8,390 bases of DNA from Bacteroidales bacterium. Its GTDB lineage: Bacteria; Bacteroidota; Bacteroidia; Bacteroidales; VadinHA17. The stretch spans positions 1 through 8,390 of the forward strand of contig DOZA01000097.1 in assembly GCA_003518245.1 (NCBI GenBank), in the 5' to 3' direction. The position numbers and the translations under genes were made by a program. Below are positions 1-7,876 of this stretch, piece by piece (positions within the stretch are counted from its first letter, which is position 1; each line of letters starts with the position of its first letter). A model generated the notes under the pieces. That model ran no database searches and had not been told where the DNA came from. It saw only the letters and a program-made list of their open reading frames with translations.

Positions 1-1893
1 TCATTTACTTCCGGTCGCACAGGATTTGAAATAAATGGCAAAGGAGTATTCCTGAGGGGAAGTCATGATGCATGTATTTTCCCCCTGACCGGTTATGCCC
101 CCATGGACAAGAAGGAATGGATACGAATATTTAACATAGCTAAATCATATGGTATCAATCATTATCGTTTTCATTCCTGGTGCCCGCCTGGAGCTGCTTT
201 TGAGGCAGCAGATGAAACAGGTATGTACCTGCAGCCCGAATTACCGAATAAAAGGGATTATGGTAAAAAAGAGCATGACGATTATTTACGAAGGGAAGGA
301 GAACTGATCTTTCAGGCTTTTGGCAATCATCCTTCATTTGTTATGTTCACCCTGGGAAATGAACTCGGACGTAACCAGTCATATTACGATATGGTAGCAC
401 ATTTTAAGAAAACAGACAGCAGGCATTTGTATGCCCAGGGATCAAATAATGAGAACTACCCTGGTGGTGATTTGACCCTCGCTGAAGGTGATGATTTCTG
501 GGTTACTTCACAAACGGAAGGTGAGTTACCGGTCCGTGGCTCTTTCTACCAGGGCGATTATGAAAGAGGGCATATAGATTATTATCCTCCTTCAACCATG
601 ATAAATTATGACCTCTCCATTGCCGGACTTGCTGTTCCTGTAGTAGGACATGAAACAGGACAGTTTCAGGTATCTCCTGATTTTTCTGAAATACCCGAAT
701 ATACAGGCGTGTTGAAAGCACGTAATTATGAAATTTTCAGGGAAAGGTTAGAAGCTAAAAATATGCTTGACCAGGCAGATGATTTTGTGAAAGCCTCCGG
801 GGCCTTAGCTGTACTCTGTTACAGAGAGGATATTGAGGCTGCCTTAAGAACAAGGTGGTTTGGTGGATTCCAGTTACTCGATCTGCATGATTTTTCAGGC
901 CAGGGAACTGCTTCGGTTGGAATCTTAAATGTTTTTATGGAATCGAAAGGTTTGATTGAGCCGGCGGAGTGGAGAGAGTTTTGCTCCGAAACTGTCCCTT
1001 TGCTTAAAATGAAGAAATATACCTGGAGTAGTTCAGAAACATTTATCGGAGCTATTGAATTATCACATTTTGGCCCCCGTGACCTGCAGCAAGGAATTAT
1101 CGACTGGGAAGTTAGAACGGATAAAGGGAAAGTACTTTTTTCTGGCAGCACTGAACCTGAAGACATTAAACAGGGAGATCTCCATGAAATAGATATGTTT
1201 TCATTTCCTTTAAAAGAGATAGACACACCACAGAAACTGAATATCGAACTGTCATTGAGAGGAACGAAATACCAAAATAATTATAGTATATGGGTTTATG
1301 GAGATGATATTGATACTACGATACCAGATGATATTATGCTTACTGATTCATTTGACGGGAGTGTCGAAGAATTTCTGGAAAAGGGTGGAAAGGTAATCTT
1401 TGTACCCGCTAAAGACAAACTTATTAATTCAGTTAAGGGAGCTTTTCAGACAGACTTCTGGTGTTTTCCAATGTTCAGAAGGGCTGCACTGAGAAATAAT
1501 GTGGAGGTGGCACCGGGGACACTTGGAATACTATGTGACCCGTCTCATAAAGCCCTTGCTGATTTCCCTTCGGAGTACCACAGTAACTGGCAATGGTGGC
1601 ACCTGGTAAAAAATTCGAACCCTGTCATCCTTGATGATACACCTGCAGATTACCGCCCGGTGGTTCAGGTCATAGATAATTTCTGGAGAAATCATAAACT
1701 GGGAATATTATTTGAAATTAAAGTGGGTAAGGGGAAACTTCTTGTGTGTGCAATCGATCTCTTAGATAACATGGATAAACCTGAAATAAGACAGTTTTAT
1801 CACAGCATCGTCAATTACGCAGATTCACCGGGTTTTTCACCTTCAAGTGAAATGGATATTAATTCAGTGAGAGAGTTATTAAAGAGTAAGTAA
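1..1893 (+). CDS. Glycoside hydrolase family 2-type enzyme, 5'-truncated by the window edge
   Basis: The reading frame is open from base 1. The first ATG at 103 is internal, because the 34 residues before it (ending in FLRGSHD...PLTGYAP) are typical family-2 sequence leading into the TIM barrel. In window numbering from base 1, the barrel carries RFHSWCPP near 56-63, the LGNEL motif with likely acid/base Glu121 (codon 361-363), and GHETGQ with likely nucleophile Glu218 (codon 652-654). After the barrel come a beta-rich, Ig-like stretch (about 340-436) and an alpha/beta region (about 444-615) containing GGKVIFVP, GILCDPSHKAL and SNWQWWHL. The missing N-terminus should hold the signal peptide, the sugar-binding jelly roll and an Ig-like domain. 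The enzyme presumably releases a sugar from a glycan outside the cytoplasm. Beta-galactosidase, beta-glucuronidase or another specificity cannot be told apart. The stop at 1891 is followed by a 53-base gap to the oxidoreductase, so an operon is likely. Confidence 0.85.
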   Translation, partial: SFTSGRTGFEINGKGVFLRGSHDACIFPLTGYAPMDKKEWIRIFNIAKSYGINHYRFHSWCPPGAAFEAADETGMYLQPELPNKRDYGKKEHDDYLRREGELIFQAFGNHPSFVMFTLGNELGRNQSYYDMVAHFKKTDSRHLYAQGSNNENYPGGDLTLAEGDDFWVTSQTEGELPVRGSFYQGDYERGHIDYYPPSTMINYDLSIAGLAVPVVGHETGQFQVSPDFSEIPEYTGVLKARNYEIFRERLEAKNMLDQADDFVKASGALAVLCYREDIEAALRTRWFGGFQLLDLHDFSGQGTASVGILNVFMESKGLIEPAEWREFCSETVPLLKMKKYTWSSSETFIGAIELSHFGPRDLQQGIIDWEVRTDKGKVLFSGSTEPEDIKQGDLHEIDMFSFPLKEIDTPQKLNIELSLRGTKYQNNYSIWVYGDDIDTTIPDDIMLTDSFDGSVEEFLEKGGKVIFVPAKDKLINSVKGAFQTDFWCFPMFRRAALRNNVEVAPGTLGILCDPSHKALADFPSEYHSNWQWWHLVKNSNPVILDDTPADYRPVVQVIDNFWRNHKLGILFEIKVGKGKLLVCAIDLLDNMDKPEIRQFYHSIVNYADSPGFSPSSEMDINSVRELLKSK

Positions 1894-1946
1894 CTATCCA
1901 GACAACATAGATAAATATGAATCATCAGATTAAATAAATATATATT

Positions 1947-3467
1947 ATGAAGATAAAACAGAACAGAAGAAACTTTATTAAAACGACAGCACTGGCCGGT
2001 GCAGGCTTAGGTATGGCTTCCAGGTACAGTACTGCAGCAAGATGGTCAGGAATCCTGGGATCAAATGATACCATTAATGTTGGTGTTGTTGGCTGTCGTA
2101 ACCATGGTTCATGGGCTCATTTGGAGGACTCTTATCTGAATTTTCCAAACGTTAATGTTATTGGATTATGTGATCCGGACCTTGCAAGTATAGATCGTTG
2201 CTCGAAAATAATGTACGATAAAGGTGCACGTCCGGCAAAAGCCTATACCGATATAAGGAAGATGCTGGAAAATAAAGATATTGATGTTATCTCTGTCGCA
2301 ACACCCAATCACTGGCATGCCCTTGCAACAATCTGGGGATGCCAGGCAGGGAAGGATGTTTGTGTTGAAAAACCGGTATCACATAATATCTGGGAAGGCA
2401 GAAAGATGGTAGAGGCTGCTGAGAAATATGGAAGGATTGTACAGGCCGATCACGATATGAGATCTAATACAAAAATCGAAGCTGCGGTAAAATATATTCA
2501 GAGTGGTGCCCTCGGCAAGATCAAATTCTGTCATTCCTGGGTTTATAAAAGGCGTACAAGCATTGGCAAAGTAAGAGAATCCGGCGGATATATACCAAGA
2601 ACAGTAGATTATGATCTTTATTGCGGACCTGCACCTATGGGACCTCTTCCACGTGTTAACCTTCATTATGACTGGCACTGGCAGTGGGATTTCGGCTGTG
2701 GAGAAATAGGAAATAACGGCCCTCATCACCTTGATCTCTGTCGCTGGGTACTGGAGCATAACGATCTTCCGGAACGTGTAATAACATTCGGAGGAAGATA
2801 TGGTTATGAAGATGATGGTGAAACACCAAATACCAGCATTACTCTTTATGATTATAAAACAGCTCCGATACTGTTCGAAGTAAGAGGATTGTCGAGGTCA
2901 AAAGATGATCCTTTGATGGATTCATTCAAGACAATAACTCAAAAAGGTGTGAAGCTATTTTACGAGTGGGAAAGCAAAAACCCAAATACTGCCAACATTA
3001 TAGTATGTGAGCATGGCTTTGTCGATATGGGACGGCAAATAGCCTATGATAATGATGGTAATAAAATTAAAGAGTTTGAAGGTGAAGGAGTAAATTCTGT
3101 ACTTAATTTTGTGAAAGCTGTCAGATCAAGGAAGCAGGAAGATATTAAAGCCCCTATAATTGAAGGTCACCTTTCAGCATCACTATGCCATATGGGTAAT
3201 ATATCCTATCGTGTTGGACGTGAATCATCATATGAGGAAGTAAATGATGCATTCAGGAATGATTATGAAATACTTGATGCGCTGGAGCGTACATACCAGC
3301 ATCTCAGGGCAAACGGCCTGAATATGAAAGAACTTCCGGTAATACTGGGACCATGGCTGAATATGGATTCAAAGAAGGAAAGGTTTACAGGAGAACATGC
3401 AGAGAAAGCGAACAAATATATTTCACGAAATTACCGTGAACCTTTTGCAATAAGGGAACAGGTTTAA
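1947..3467 (+). CDS. Tat-exported Gfo/Idh/MocA family NAD(P)-dependent oxidoreductase
   Basis: This 506-residue protein starts with a twin-arginine signal: Arg7-Arg8 in NRRNFIKTTALAGAG, then a hydrophobic stretch to about residue 25. It is therefore probably exported folded with its nicotinamide cofactor bound. The Rossmann half begins at INVGVVGCRNHG (43-54), a glycine-rich loop, followed by GLCDPD (73-78), VATPNHWHA (118-125) and the family EKP motif at 141-143, whose lysine is catalytic in characterised members. The second half holds WHWQWDFGCGEIGNNGPHHLD (243-263), with His260/His261 and Asp263 as active-site candidates, and a typical C-terminal IIEGHLSASLCHMGNISYR region. The family oxidises or reduces sugar hydroxyls. 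The retained EKP argues against a GH109-type glycosidase. The ATG at 1947 follows tatatt with no Shine-Dalgarno. Lying 26 bases before a DUF1080 gene, it may make the 3-keto sugar that protein acts on (inference). The substrate is unknown. Confidence 0.9.
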   Translation: MKIKQNRRNFIKTTALAGAGLGMASRYSTAARWSGILGSNDTINVGVVGCRNHGSWAHLEDSYLNFPNVNVIGLCDPDLASIDRCSKIMYDKGARPAKAYTDIRKMLENKDIDVISVATPNHWHALATIWGCQAGKDVCVEKPVSHNIWEGRKMVEAAEKYGRIVQADHDMRSNTKIEAAVKYIQSGALGKIKFCHSWVYKRRTSIGKVRESGGYIPRTVDYDLYCGPAPMGPLPRVNLHYDWHWQWDFGCGEIGNNGPHHLDLCRWVLEHNDLPERVITFGGRYGYEDDGETPNTSITLYDYKTAPILFEVRGLSRSKDDPLMDSFKTITQKGVKLFYEWESKNPNTANIIVCEHGFVDMGRQIAYDNDGNKIKEFEGEGVNSVLNFVKAVRSRKQEDIKAPIIEGHLSASLCHMGNISYRVGRESSYEEVNDAFRNDYEILDALERTYQHLRANGLNMKELPVILGPWLNMDSKKERFTGEHAEKANKYISRNYREPFAIREQV

Positions 3468-3493
3468 TAAACAGGTATAATGATAATCATACT

Positions 3494-4213
3494 ATGAAAA
3501 TTATAATTCAAACAGCAATATTATGTCTGGCAGCAATACTAAACAGTTGCAATGGCCCGGCTGATAATGATAATATTTATTCAACTGCCCCGGAGGGAGC
3601 TATAGTACTGTTCGATGGATCTGATTTTTCTGAATGGACTAACTGCGACGGGGGAGAAGTTCGCTGGGAAATAGTAGATGGGATCATGGAAGTAGTTCCT
3701 GACTCAACCTGGGGCTGTGAACGCATACAGGGGACCAGGACAAAAAGACTATTCAAAGATTTTCAACTTCACCTGGAGTTCAGGCTGCCGGAAAATGAAA
3801 ATACTAACAGTGGAATTTATATCCAGAAACGCTATGAAGTACAAATAAACAATTCCTTTAATGCAGAATTCTCTCCGGGCATGGGGGGCTCATTATACAG
3901 GCAAAAAGTGCCTGATGTTGTTGTCGGGAAACCTGTGGGTGAGTGGGAATCATATGATATAATTTTCCGTTCAGCTAGGTTTGATGAGAATGATCCTCAG
4001 GAGAAAATTGAGAATGCAAGGATAACAGTTATACATAATGGTGTTGTTATCCATAATAATGTAATTGTTAAAACAAAGACCGGAGTAGGATTTCCTGAAG
4101 GCCCGGAACCAGGCCCTATAATGTTGCAGGATCATCTTGCCATAGTACAATTCAGAAATATCTGGATCATCCCGAATGAACCTGTTGAAACATTACCTCC
4201 GGATAACCATTAG
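3494..4213 (+). CDS. DUF1080 / 3-keto-disaccharide hydrolase domain lipoprotein
   Basis: This is a compact 239-residue protein. A short hydrophobic leader ends in ILNSC with lipidation Cys19, so it is probably membrane-anchored outside the cytoplasm. The rest is one DUF1080 (3-keto-disaccharide hydrolase, concanavalin-like jelly roll) domain at about 33-228. Visible family motifs are LFDGSDFSEW (39-48), WEIVDGIMEV (58-67), LEFRLPENENTNSGIYIQ (94-111), EWESYDIIFR (150-159), IHNGVVIHNN (180-189) and GPIMLQDH...FRNIWI (207-226). From memory, members act on glycosides already oxidised at C3, by hydrolysis or by elimination to an enol sugar, and work with Gfo/Idh/MocA enzymes. One such gene sits 26 bases upstream. 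The domain is also widely duplicated in proteins of unknown role, so the family is well supported but the reaction is inferred. The start at 3494 gives a complete lipoprotein signal; the nearby ATG at 3480 hits a stop within six codons. Confidence 0.88.
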   Translation: MKIIIQTAILCLAAILNSCNGPADNDNIYSTAPEGAIVLFDGSDFSEWTNCDGGEVRWEIVDGIMEVVPDSTWGCERIQGTRTKRLFKDFQLHLEFRLPENENTNSGIYIQKRYEVQINNSFNAEFSPGMGGSLYRQKVPDVVVGKPVGEWESYDIIFRSARFDENDPQEKIENARITVIHNGVVIHNNVIVKTKTGVGFPEGPEPGPIMLQDHLAIVQFRNIWIIPNEPVETLPPDNH

Positions 4214-4257
4214 GATGATAATTTTACAGAACTAATAATAATCACTATCAGTATATT

Positions 4258-5718
4258 ATGGCTAATAAATTATACTTATTTGTATTAATATTTGTATTCA
4301 TCGGTCACAATGTCTGTTCTCAGGAGAAGATCAGGGAGACAGAAACCAGGTTAGGTGTTACATATATTAATGAAGAAAAGGTTGATGATAGTTACCGGCT
4401 TTATTCAAGCAGGAACCTTACCACCGCTCATCTTATCACCCCCGGAGGAAAATATGTTCATACATGGTATTATCCGCATTCTGAAGATATTGTTACCAGT
4501 AACTTTGGAGGATTCGGTATGTCATGGCATTATGCTGAAATGTTACCCAATGGGAACCTGGTTGCTATTGTGAAGGATGAGATGATCATTGAACTGGACT
4601 GGAACAGTAACCTTGTATGGAAAGCAAAACTGAGGGCTCACCATGACTTTGCAAGGGGAAAAGAAAGTAATACATATGTTGACTCCAGGCGAAGCATGCC
4701 TGACCCATGGGAGCCTGGAGATACCATAGTTTTTGACCAGATTGTAAAATTTAACAAAAAGGGCAAGAAAGTATGGGTATGGAACTATGAGGATCATATG
4801 GATGAATTTAAGGACCTTGTCGGTTATATTCCTGTGCCGGCACTTGATTCACAGAAGGATTACCCTCATATCAATACTATTGAGATACTTCCGGATAATC
4901 CTCTGGCTGAGAAAGATAAAAGGTTTCGCCCGGGCAATTTACTGATGTGTGGCAGACATTCGGACATTATATGGATTGTTGATCAGGAAACAGATAAAAT
5001 CATATGGGCCTGGGGTAACGGGATACTCGAAGGCCCCCATATGCCTACAATGCTTGATAATGGAAATATTCTTATCTATGATAACGGTCATCGTTACCCT
5101 GCTGTGAGCCGTGATTATACAAAAGCGGTGGAGATCAATCCTATATCAGGTGAAATTGTCTGGGAGTACGGTCATCCGGGAGGTTTCTTGTCACCTGCAC
5201 GAGGTTCCGCTTTAAGGATGAACGGGGGAAATACACTTATAGCCACCTCCGATTTTGGCTGGTTCTTTGAGGTAAACCCTGAAGGTGAGAAAGTATGGGA
5301 ATATTATAATCCTGACCTTGGAACTAATGGTAACAGGATGGGTCTATACCGGACTCTTCCATACAGTAAAGGATTGGTTGAATTTCTTCTCCAGAAAAAC
5401 AAGGGCAGATACTATGAAAGACCGGGGAAAAAGAAATACCAGGAAAAGTACGGTCTCTCAGGACATTTGATGAAAGTAGTATCATGGATTGAACAGGGTG
5501 AGCTTGATAAAGCCTATCGCTGGCTTAACTATAATGGTATTGCTGTTATCAGTGAGAGAGAAACACATTTTGCCTATTCCCTGCTTTTTTCAACAAGAGG
5601 TAACATTAAAAGATCTCTAGGAAGAATGAATAAATCAATTAATGCAGGGATGGCCCCTGAAATATTTTCATCAGGTTTTTCCGATCTGTTTGATCCCCTT
5701 ATAACATCTTTAGATTAA
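4258..5718 (+). CDS. Exported six-bladed propeller, aryl-sulfate sulfotransferase (ASST)-like, with helical C-terminal extension
   Basis: The 486-residue protein has an N-terminal hydrophobic signal, probably cleaved near VCSQ (19-22). Six copies of a blade motif, roughly E-I-N/D-x-x-G-x-x-V-W, end at about residues 71, 122, 176, 253, 304 and 350, for example VEINPISGEIVWEYG. They alternate with NGNxL turns such as LPNGNLVAI and LDNGNILIYDNG. This matches the six-bladed layout of aryl-sulfate sulfotransferases, which move sulfate between phenolic esters through a sulfated histidine. Candidate central residues are His128/His129, His204 (YPHINT), His234 (GRHSD), His261 (GPHMPT) and Arg320; which one would be catalytic cannot be decided by eye. 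Residues about 400-486 leave the propeller and look like paired TPR-type helices. Neighbouring sulfatases fit a role in sulfate chemistry, but a non-enzymatic propeller is possible. The ATG follows tatatt, as in the oxidoreductase gene. Confidence 0.75.
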   Translation: MANKLYLFVLIFVFIGHNVCSQEKIRETETRLGVTYINEEKVDDSYRLYSSRNLTTAHLITPGGKYVHTWYYPHSEDIVTSNFGGFGMSWHYAEMLPNGNLVAIVKDEMIIELDWNSNLVWKAKLRAHHDFARGKESNTYVDSRRSMPDPWEPGDTIVFDQIVKFNKKGKKVWVWNYEDHMDEFKDLVGYIPVPALDSQKDYPHINTIEILPDNPLAEKDKRFRPGNLLMCGRHSDIIWIVDQETDKIIWAWGNGILEGPHMPTMLDNGNILIYDNGHRYPAVSRDYTKAVEINPISGEIVWEYGHPGGFLSPARGSALRMNGGNTLIATSDFGWFFEVNPEGEKVWEYYNPDLGTNGNRMGLYRTLPYSKGLVEFLLQKNKGRYYERPGKKKYQEKYGLSGHLMKVVSWIEQGELDKAYRWLNYNGIAVISERETHFAYSLLFSTRGNIKRSLGRMNKSINAGMAPEIFSSGFSDLFDPLITSLD

Positions 5719-5903
5719 ACAATTTTCTATGAAATATATAATCTAATATTTTTAACTCTGTAATTTGTCTGAAGAGCTTGTTTATGAGGGTAATATAAAC
5801 TCTTGATATTGATTTTATTAATTAAATGCTGAATTTGATACTGGTGATAATATATACTCAACCTATGTTTTTTACAGGTAGTTATGTTAAATATTAAAAA
5901 ATA
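5719..5903 (+). other. AT-rich 185-base intergenic gap, possible start of a separate transcription unit
   Basis: This is the longest non-coding gap in the window; the other gaps are 26-77 bases. It is very AT-rich and I see no GC-rich stem followed by a T run that would mark a terminator. A weak match to the Bacteroidota promoter pattern is TGAATTTG at 5830-5837 (consensus TAnnTTTG, one mismatch) with ATTG at 5808-5811, 18 bases upstream. Such matches are common by chance in DNA of this composition, so a promoter for the sulfatase genes is only a possibility. Confidence 0.25.
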
Positions 5904-7799
5904 ATGAAGAGCTTACTGAATATTTACCTGGTAATGATTTTTATTATGAGAAAATTTTTAAAGCCTATAACATTAATATTTTTTTCAGTTATTATTTTTT
6001 CAGCCTGTACAGTTAAAACTGAGAAGCCAAATGTAATTCTGATTATTACTGATGACCAGGGATATGGCGACCTTGCCTGCCATGGAAATCCATGGATAGA
6101 GACACCGAATATGGATAAGCTCTGGGAGGAAAGTATGAGGTTAACCGATTATCATGTTTGTCCGACATGTGCCCCGACCAGGAGTGCTTTAATGACCGGG
6201 CGTTATAATAACCGTGTTGGTGTATGGCATACTGTCACCGGCAGGACATTATTGCGTGAGAATGAGGTAACAATGGCTCAGGTATTCAGTGATAATGGCT
6301 ATTCAACAGGGATGTTCGGGAAGTGGCACCTGGGAGATAATTATCCACGCAGACCTGTTGATGTAGGTTTTCAGAGGGCTGTTTATCATGGCGGTGGAGC
6401 CGTTGGTAATACCAACGACTACTGGGATAATGACTATTTCGATGATCATTATTATGATAATGGTGAGATAAAGCAGTTCAAAGGATATTGTACTGATGTA
6501 TGGTTTAATGAAGCTAAGTCTTTTATTGATGAGAGCAAGGATGGTCCTTTCTTTTGTTATATAGCTACCAATGCCCCTCATGGACCTTTATATGTTGAGG
6601 ATAAGTATTCAAACCAGTATAAAGGAGATACCCTGATCCCTTCTCCCAGGTTCTATGGAATGATTACCAATATTGATGAGAATATTGGTAAGTTGATGTC
6701 CTATCTTGCTGAACAAAAGCTTGCGGAAAACACCATTTTTATATTTATGACAGATAACGGTACAGCCGACGGGGTTATTCTCGATGGTGATTACTGGAAT
6801 AGCGGGCTTCCAACAGTTTATGGTTTTAATGCAGGTATGAATGGGATGAAAGGCACTCCTTATGATGGTGGACATAGAGTTCCATGTTTCATCCACTGGC
6901 CTGCCGGTGGTCTTGCTGAAGGAAGGGATTTTGATGGCTTGACAGCACATATTGATATACTACCCAGCCTGATTGAAATGTGTGGGCTTGAACGGATCAA
7001 CGGGCCTGAGGTCGATGGGATCAGCTTATGGAAATATTTAACAGGAAAGCTTGCCTGGACAAAAGGGAAACGAACACTTTTCGTTGATTCACAGCGGGTT
7101 GAGGTACCGGAACATTACCGTCGATCTGCAGTAATGCAGAAAGGCTGGCGACTGGTCAATGGAAGAGAGTTGTATGATATGAAAACTGATCCCGGACAAA
7201 GACTTAATGTTGCAGCAAGATACCCTGAAAAGGTAAAAGAGATGAAAGCTCTTTACGAAGAATGGTTCAAAGATGTTTTTTCTGATTTTGAAACAAGAAG
7301 TTATATTCATATAGGCTCCGAAAAAGCCAGATCAATGGTTCTTTCTTCCCATGACTGGATGGGTGTGGTAAAACCGGATGGTACAAGATCCCTTAACCGC
7401 GTTGGAGAAGAGACTCCTCCATATGCACATAGTATAATACGGAGGGGAGCATTAATAAATGGGTACTGGGATATTAAGGTAGTAAGGGATGGTAAATATA
7501 AAATAGAACTTGCAAGATGGCCAAAAGAAGCAGGCGGAAATATTACAGAAGGAATCCCTGCTTCAACTGTTCCTATTCCCGGAGGACAACCATTCGGCGA
7601 AGGCAAAGCATTGAATATTAAAAATGCCCGCCTAAAGATCCAGGACTTTGATAATACTGTGCCGGTGACTGAAGAGATGAAAACTGCTGAGTTTACAGTA
7701 GACCTCAAATCGGGAAAAACGAAGCTCAGGACATGGTTCACAGGAGATGATGGGCTCTCACTTGGCGCCTACTATGTTTATATAACCATGTTGGAGTAA
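5904..7799 (+). CDS. S1 family (formylglycine-dependent) sulfatase, lipoprotein, with C-terminal beta-rich extension
   Basis: This sulfatase hydrolyses sulfate esters, probably on a glycan at the cell surface or in the periplasm. In 631-residue numbering, metal-ligand Asp50-Asp51 lie in ITDDQGYGD. Cys89 in TCAPTRSALMTGR is the residue converted to formylglycine. FGKWHLG (138-144), NAPHGP (223-228) and MTDNGT (282-287) supply further active-site residues, and Lys316 sits in KGTPYDGGHRVP. The catalytic part ends at about 465. Residues about 470-631 form an extra beta-rich region (WDIKVVRDGKYKIELARWP, and GAYYVYI near the end) also seen in other bacterial sulfatases. The start is uncertain. ATG 5904 gives a longer N-terminus; ATG 5946 (Met15, giving 617 residues) gives a cleaner lipoprotein signal, MRKFLKPITL...IFSAC, with lipidated Cys35, and is my preferred biological start. 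The substrate position cannot be read from the sequence. Confidence 0.92.
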   Translation: MKSLLNIYLVMIFIMRKFLKPITLIFFSVIIFSACTVKTEKPNVILIITDDQGYGDLACHGNPWIETPNMDKLWEESMRLTDYHVCPTCAPTRSALMTGRYNNRVGVWHTVTGRTLLRENEVTMAQVFSDNGYSTGMFGKWHLGDNYPRRPVDVGFQRAVYHGGGAVGNTNDYWDNDYFDDHYYDNGEIKQFKGYCTDVWFNEAKSFIDESKDGPFFCYIATNAPHGPLYVEDKYSNQYKGDTLIPSPRFYGMITNIDENIGKLMSYLAEQKLAENTIFIFMTDNGTADGVILDGDYWNSGLPTVYGFNAGMNGMKGTPYDGGHRVPCFIHWPAGGLAEGRDFDGLTAHIDILPSLIEMCGLERINGPEVDGISLWKYLTGKLAWTKGKRTLFVDSQRVEVPEHYRRSAVMQKGWRLVNGRELYDMKTDPGQRLNVAARYPEKVKEMKALYEEWFKDVFSDFETRSYIHIGSEKARSMVLSSHDWMGVVKPDGTRSLNRVGEETPPYAHSIIRRGALINGYWDIKVVRDGKYKIELARWPKEAGGNITEGIPASTVPIPGGQPFGEGKALNIKNARLKIQDFDNTVPVTEEMKTAEFTVDLKSGKTKLRTWFTGDDGLSLGAYYVYITMLE

Positions 7800-7876
7800 T
7801 CAACCCAATAAAATAGAATTTTTTGATTACATGTACACAGAAAAATTAAATACTAATAATTATTAAACCAGGAAAT

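Noticed and set aside
819..1226. A 135-codon open frame on the minus strand inside the family-2 gene
   Set aside because: It lies wholly within a well-supported coding gene on the other strand, and its translation is serine/proline-rich with no recognisable motif: a shadow frame.
1947..3467. GH109-type NAD-dependent glycosidase as the identity of the Gfo/Idh/MocA protein
   Set aside because: The protein keeps the EKP motif of ordinary oxidoreductases and I see no GH109-specific signature, so oxidoreductase is the better call.
3480..3490. Perfect 11-base palindrome ATGATAATCAT between the oxidoreductase and DUF1080 genes
   Set aside because: It is short, AT-rich and not repeated in the other gaps. 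A chance match is likely, and it is too weak for a terminator or a confident operator.
5834..5871. TTTG at 5834 with TATGTTTT at 5864 as a Bacteroidota promoter
   Set aside because: The spacing is 26 bases, longer than the roughly 19-21 expected, so the pair does not make a convincing promoter.
7307..7741. A 144-codon minus-strand open frame under the sulfatase C-terminal region
   Set aside because: It is antisense to a continuous sulfatase frame and shows no domain motif. The sense strand carries recognisable strands up to its stop.
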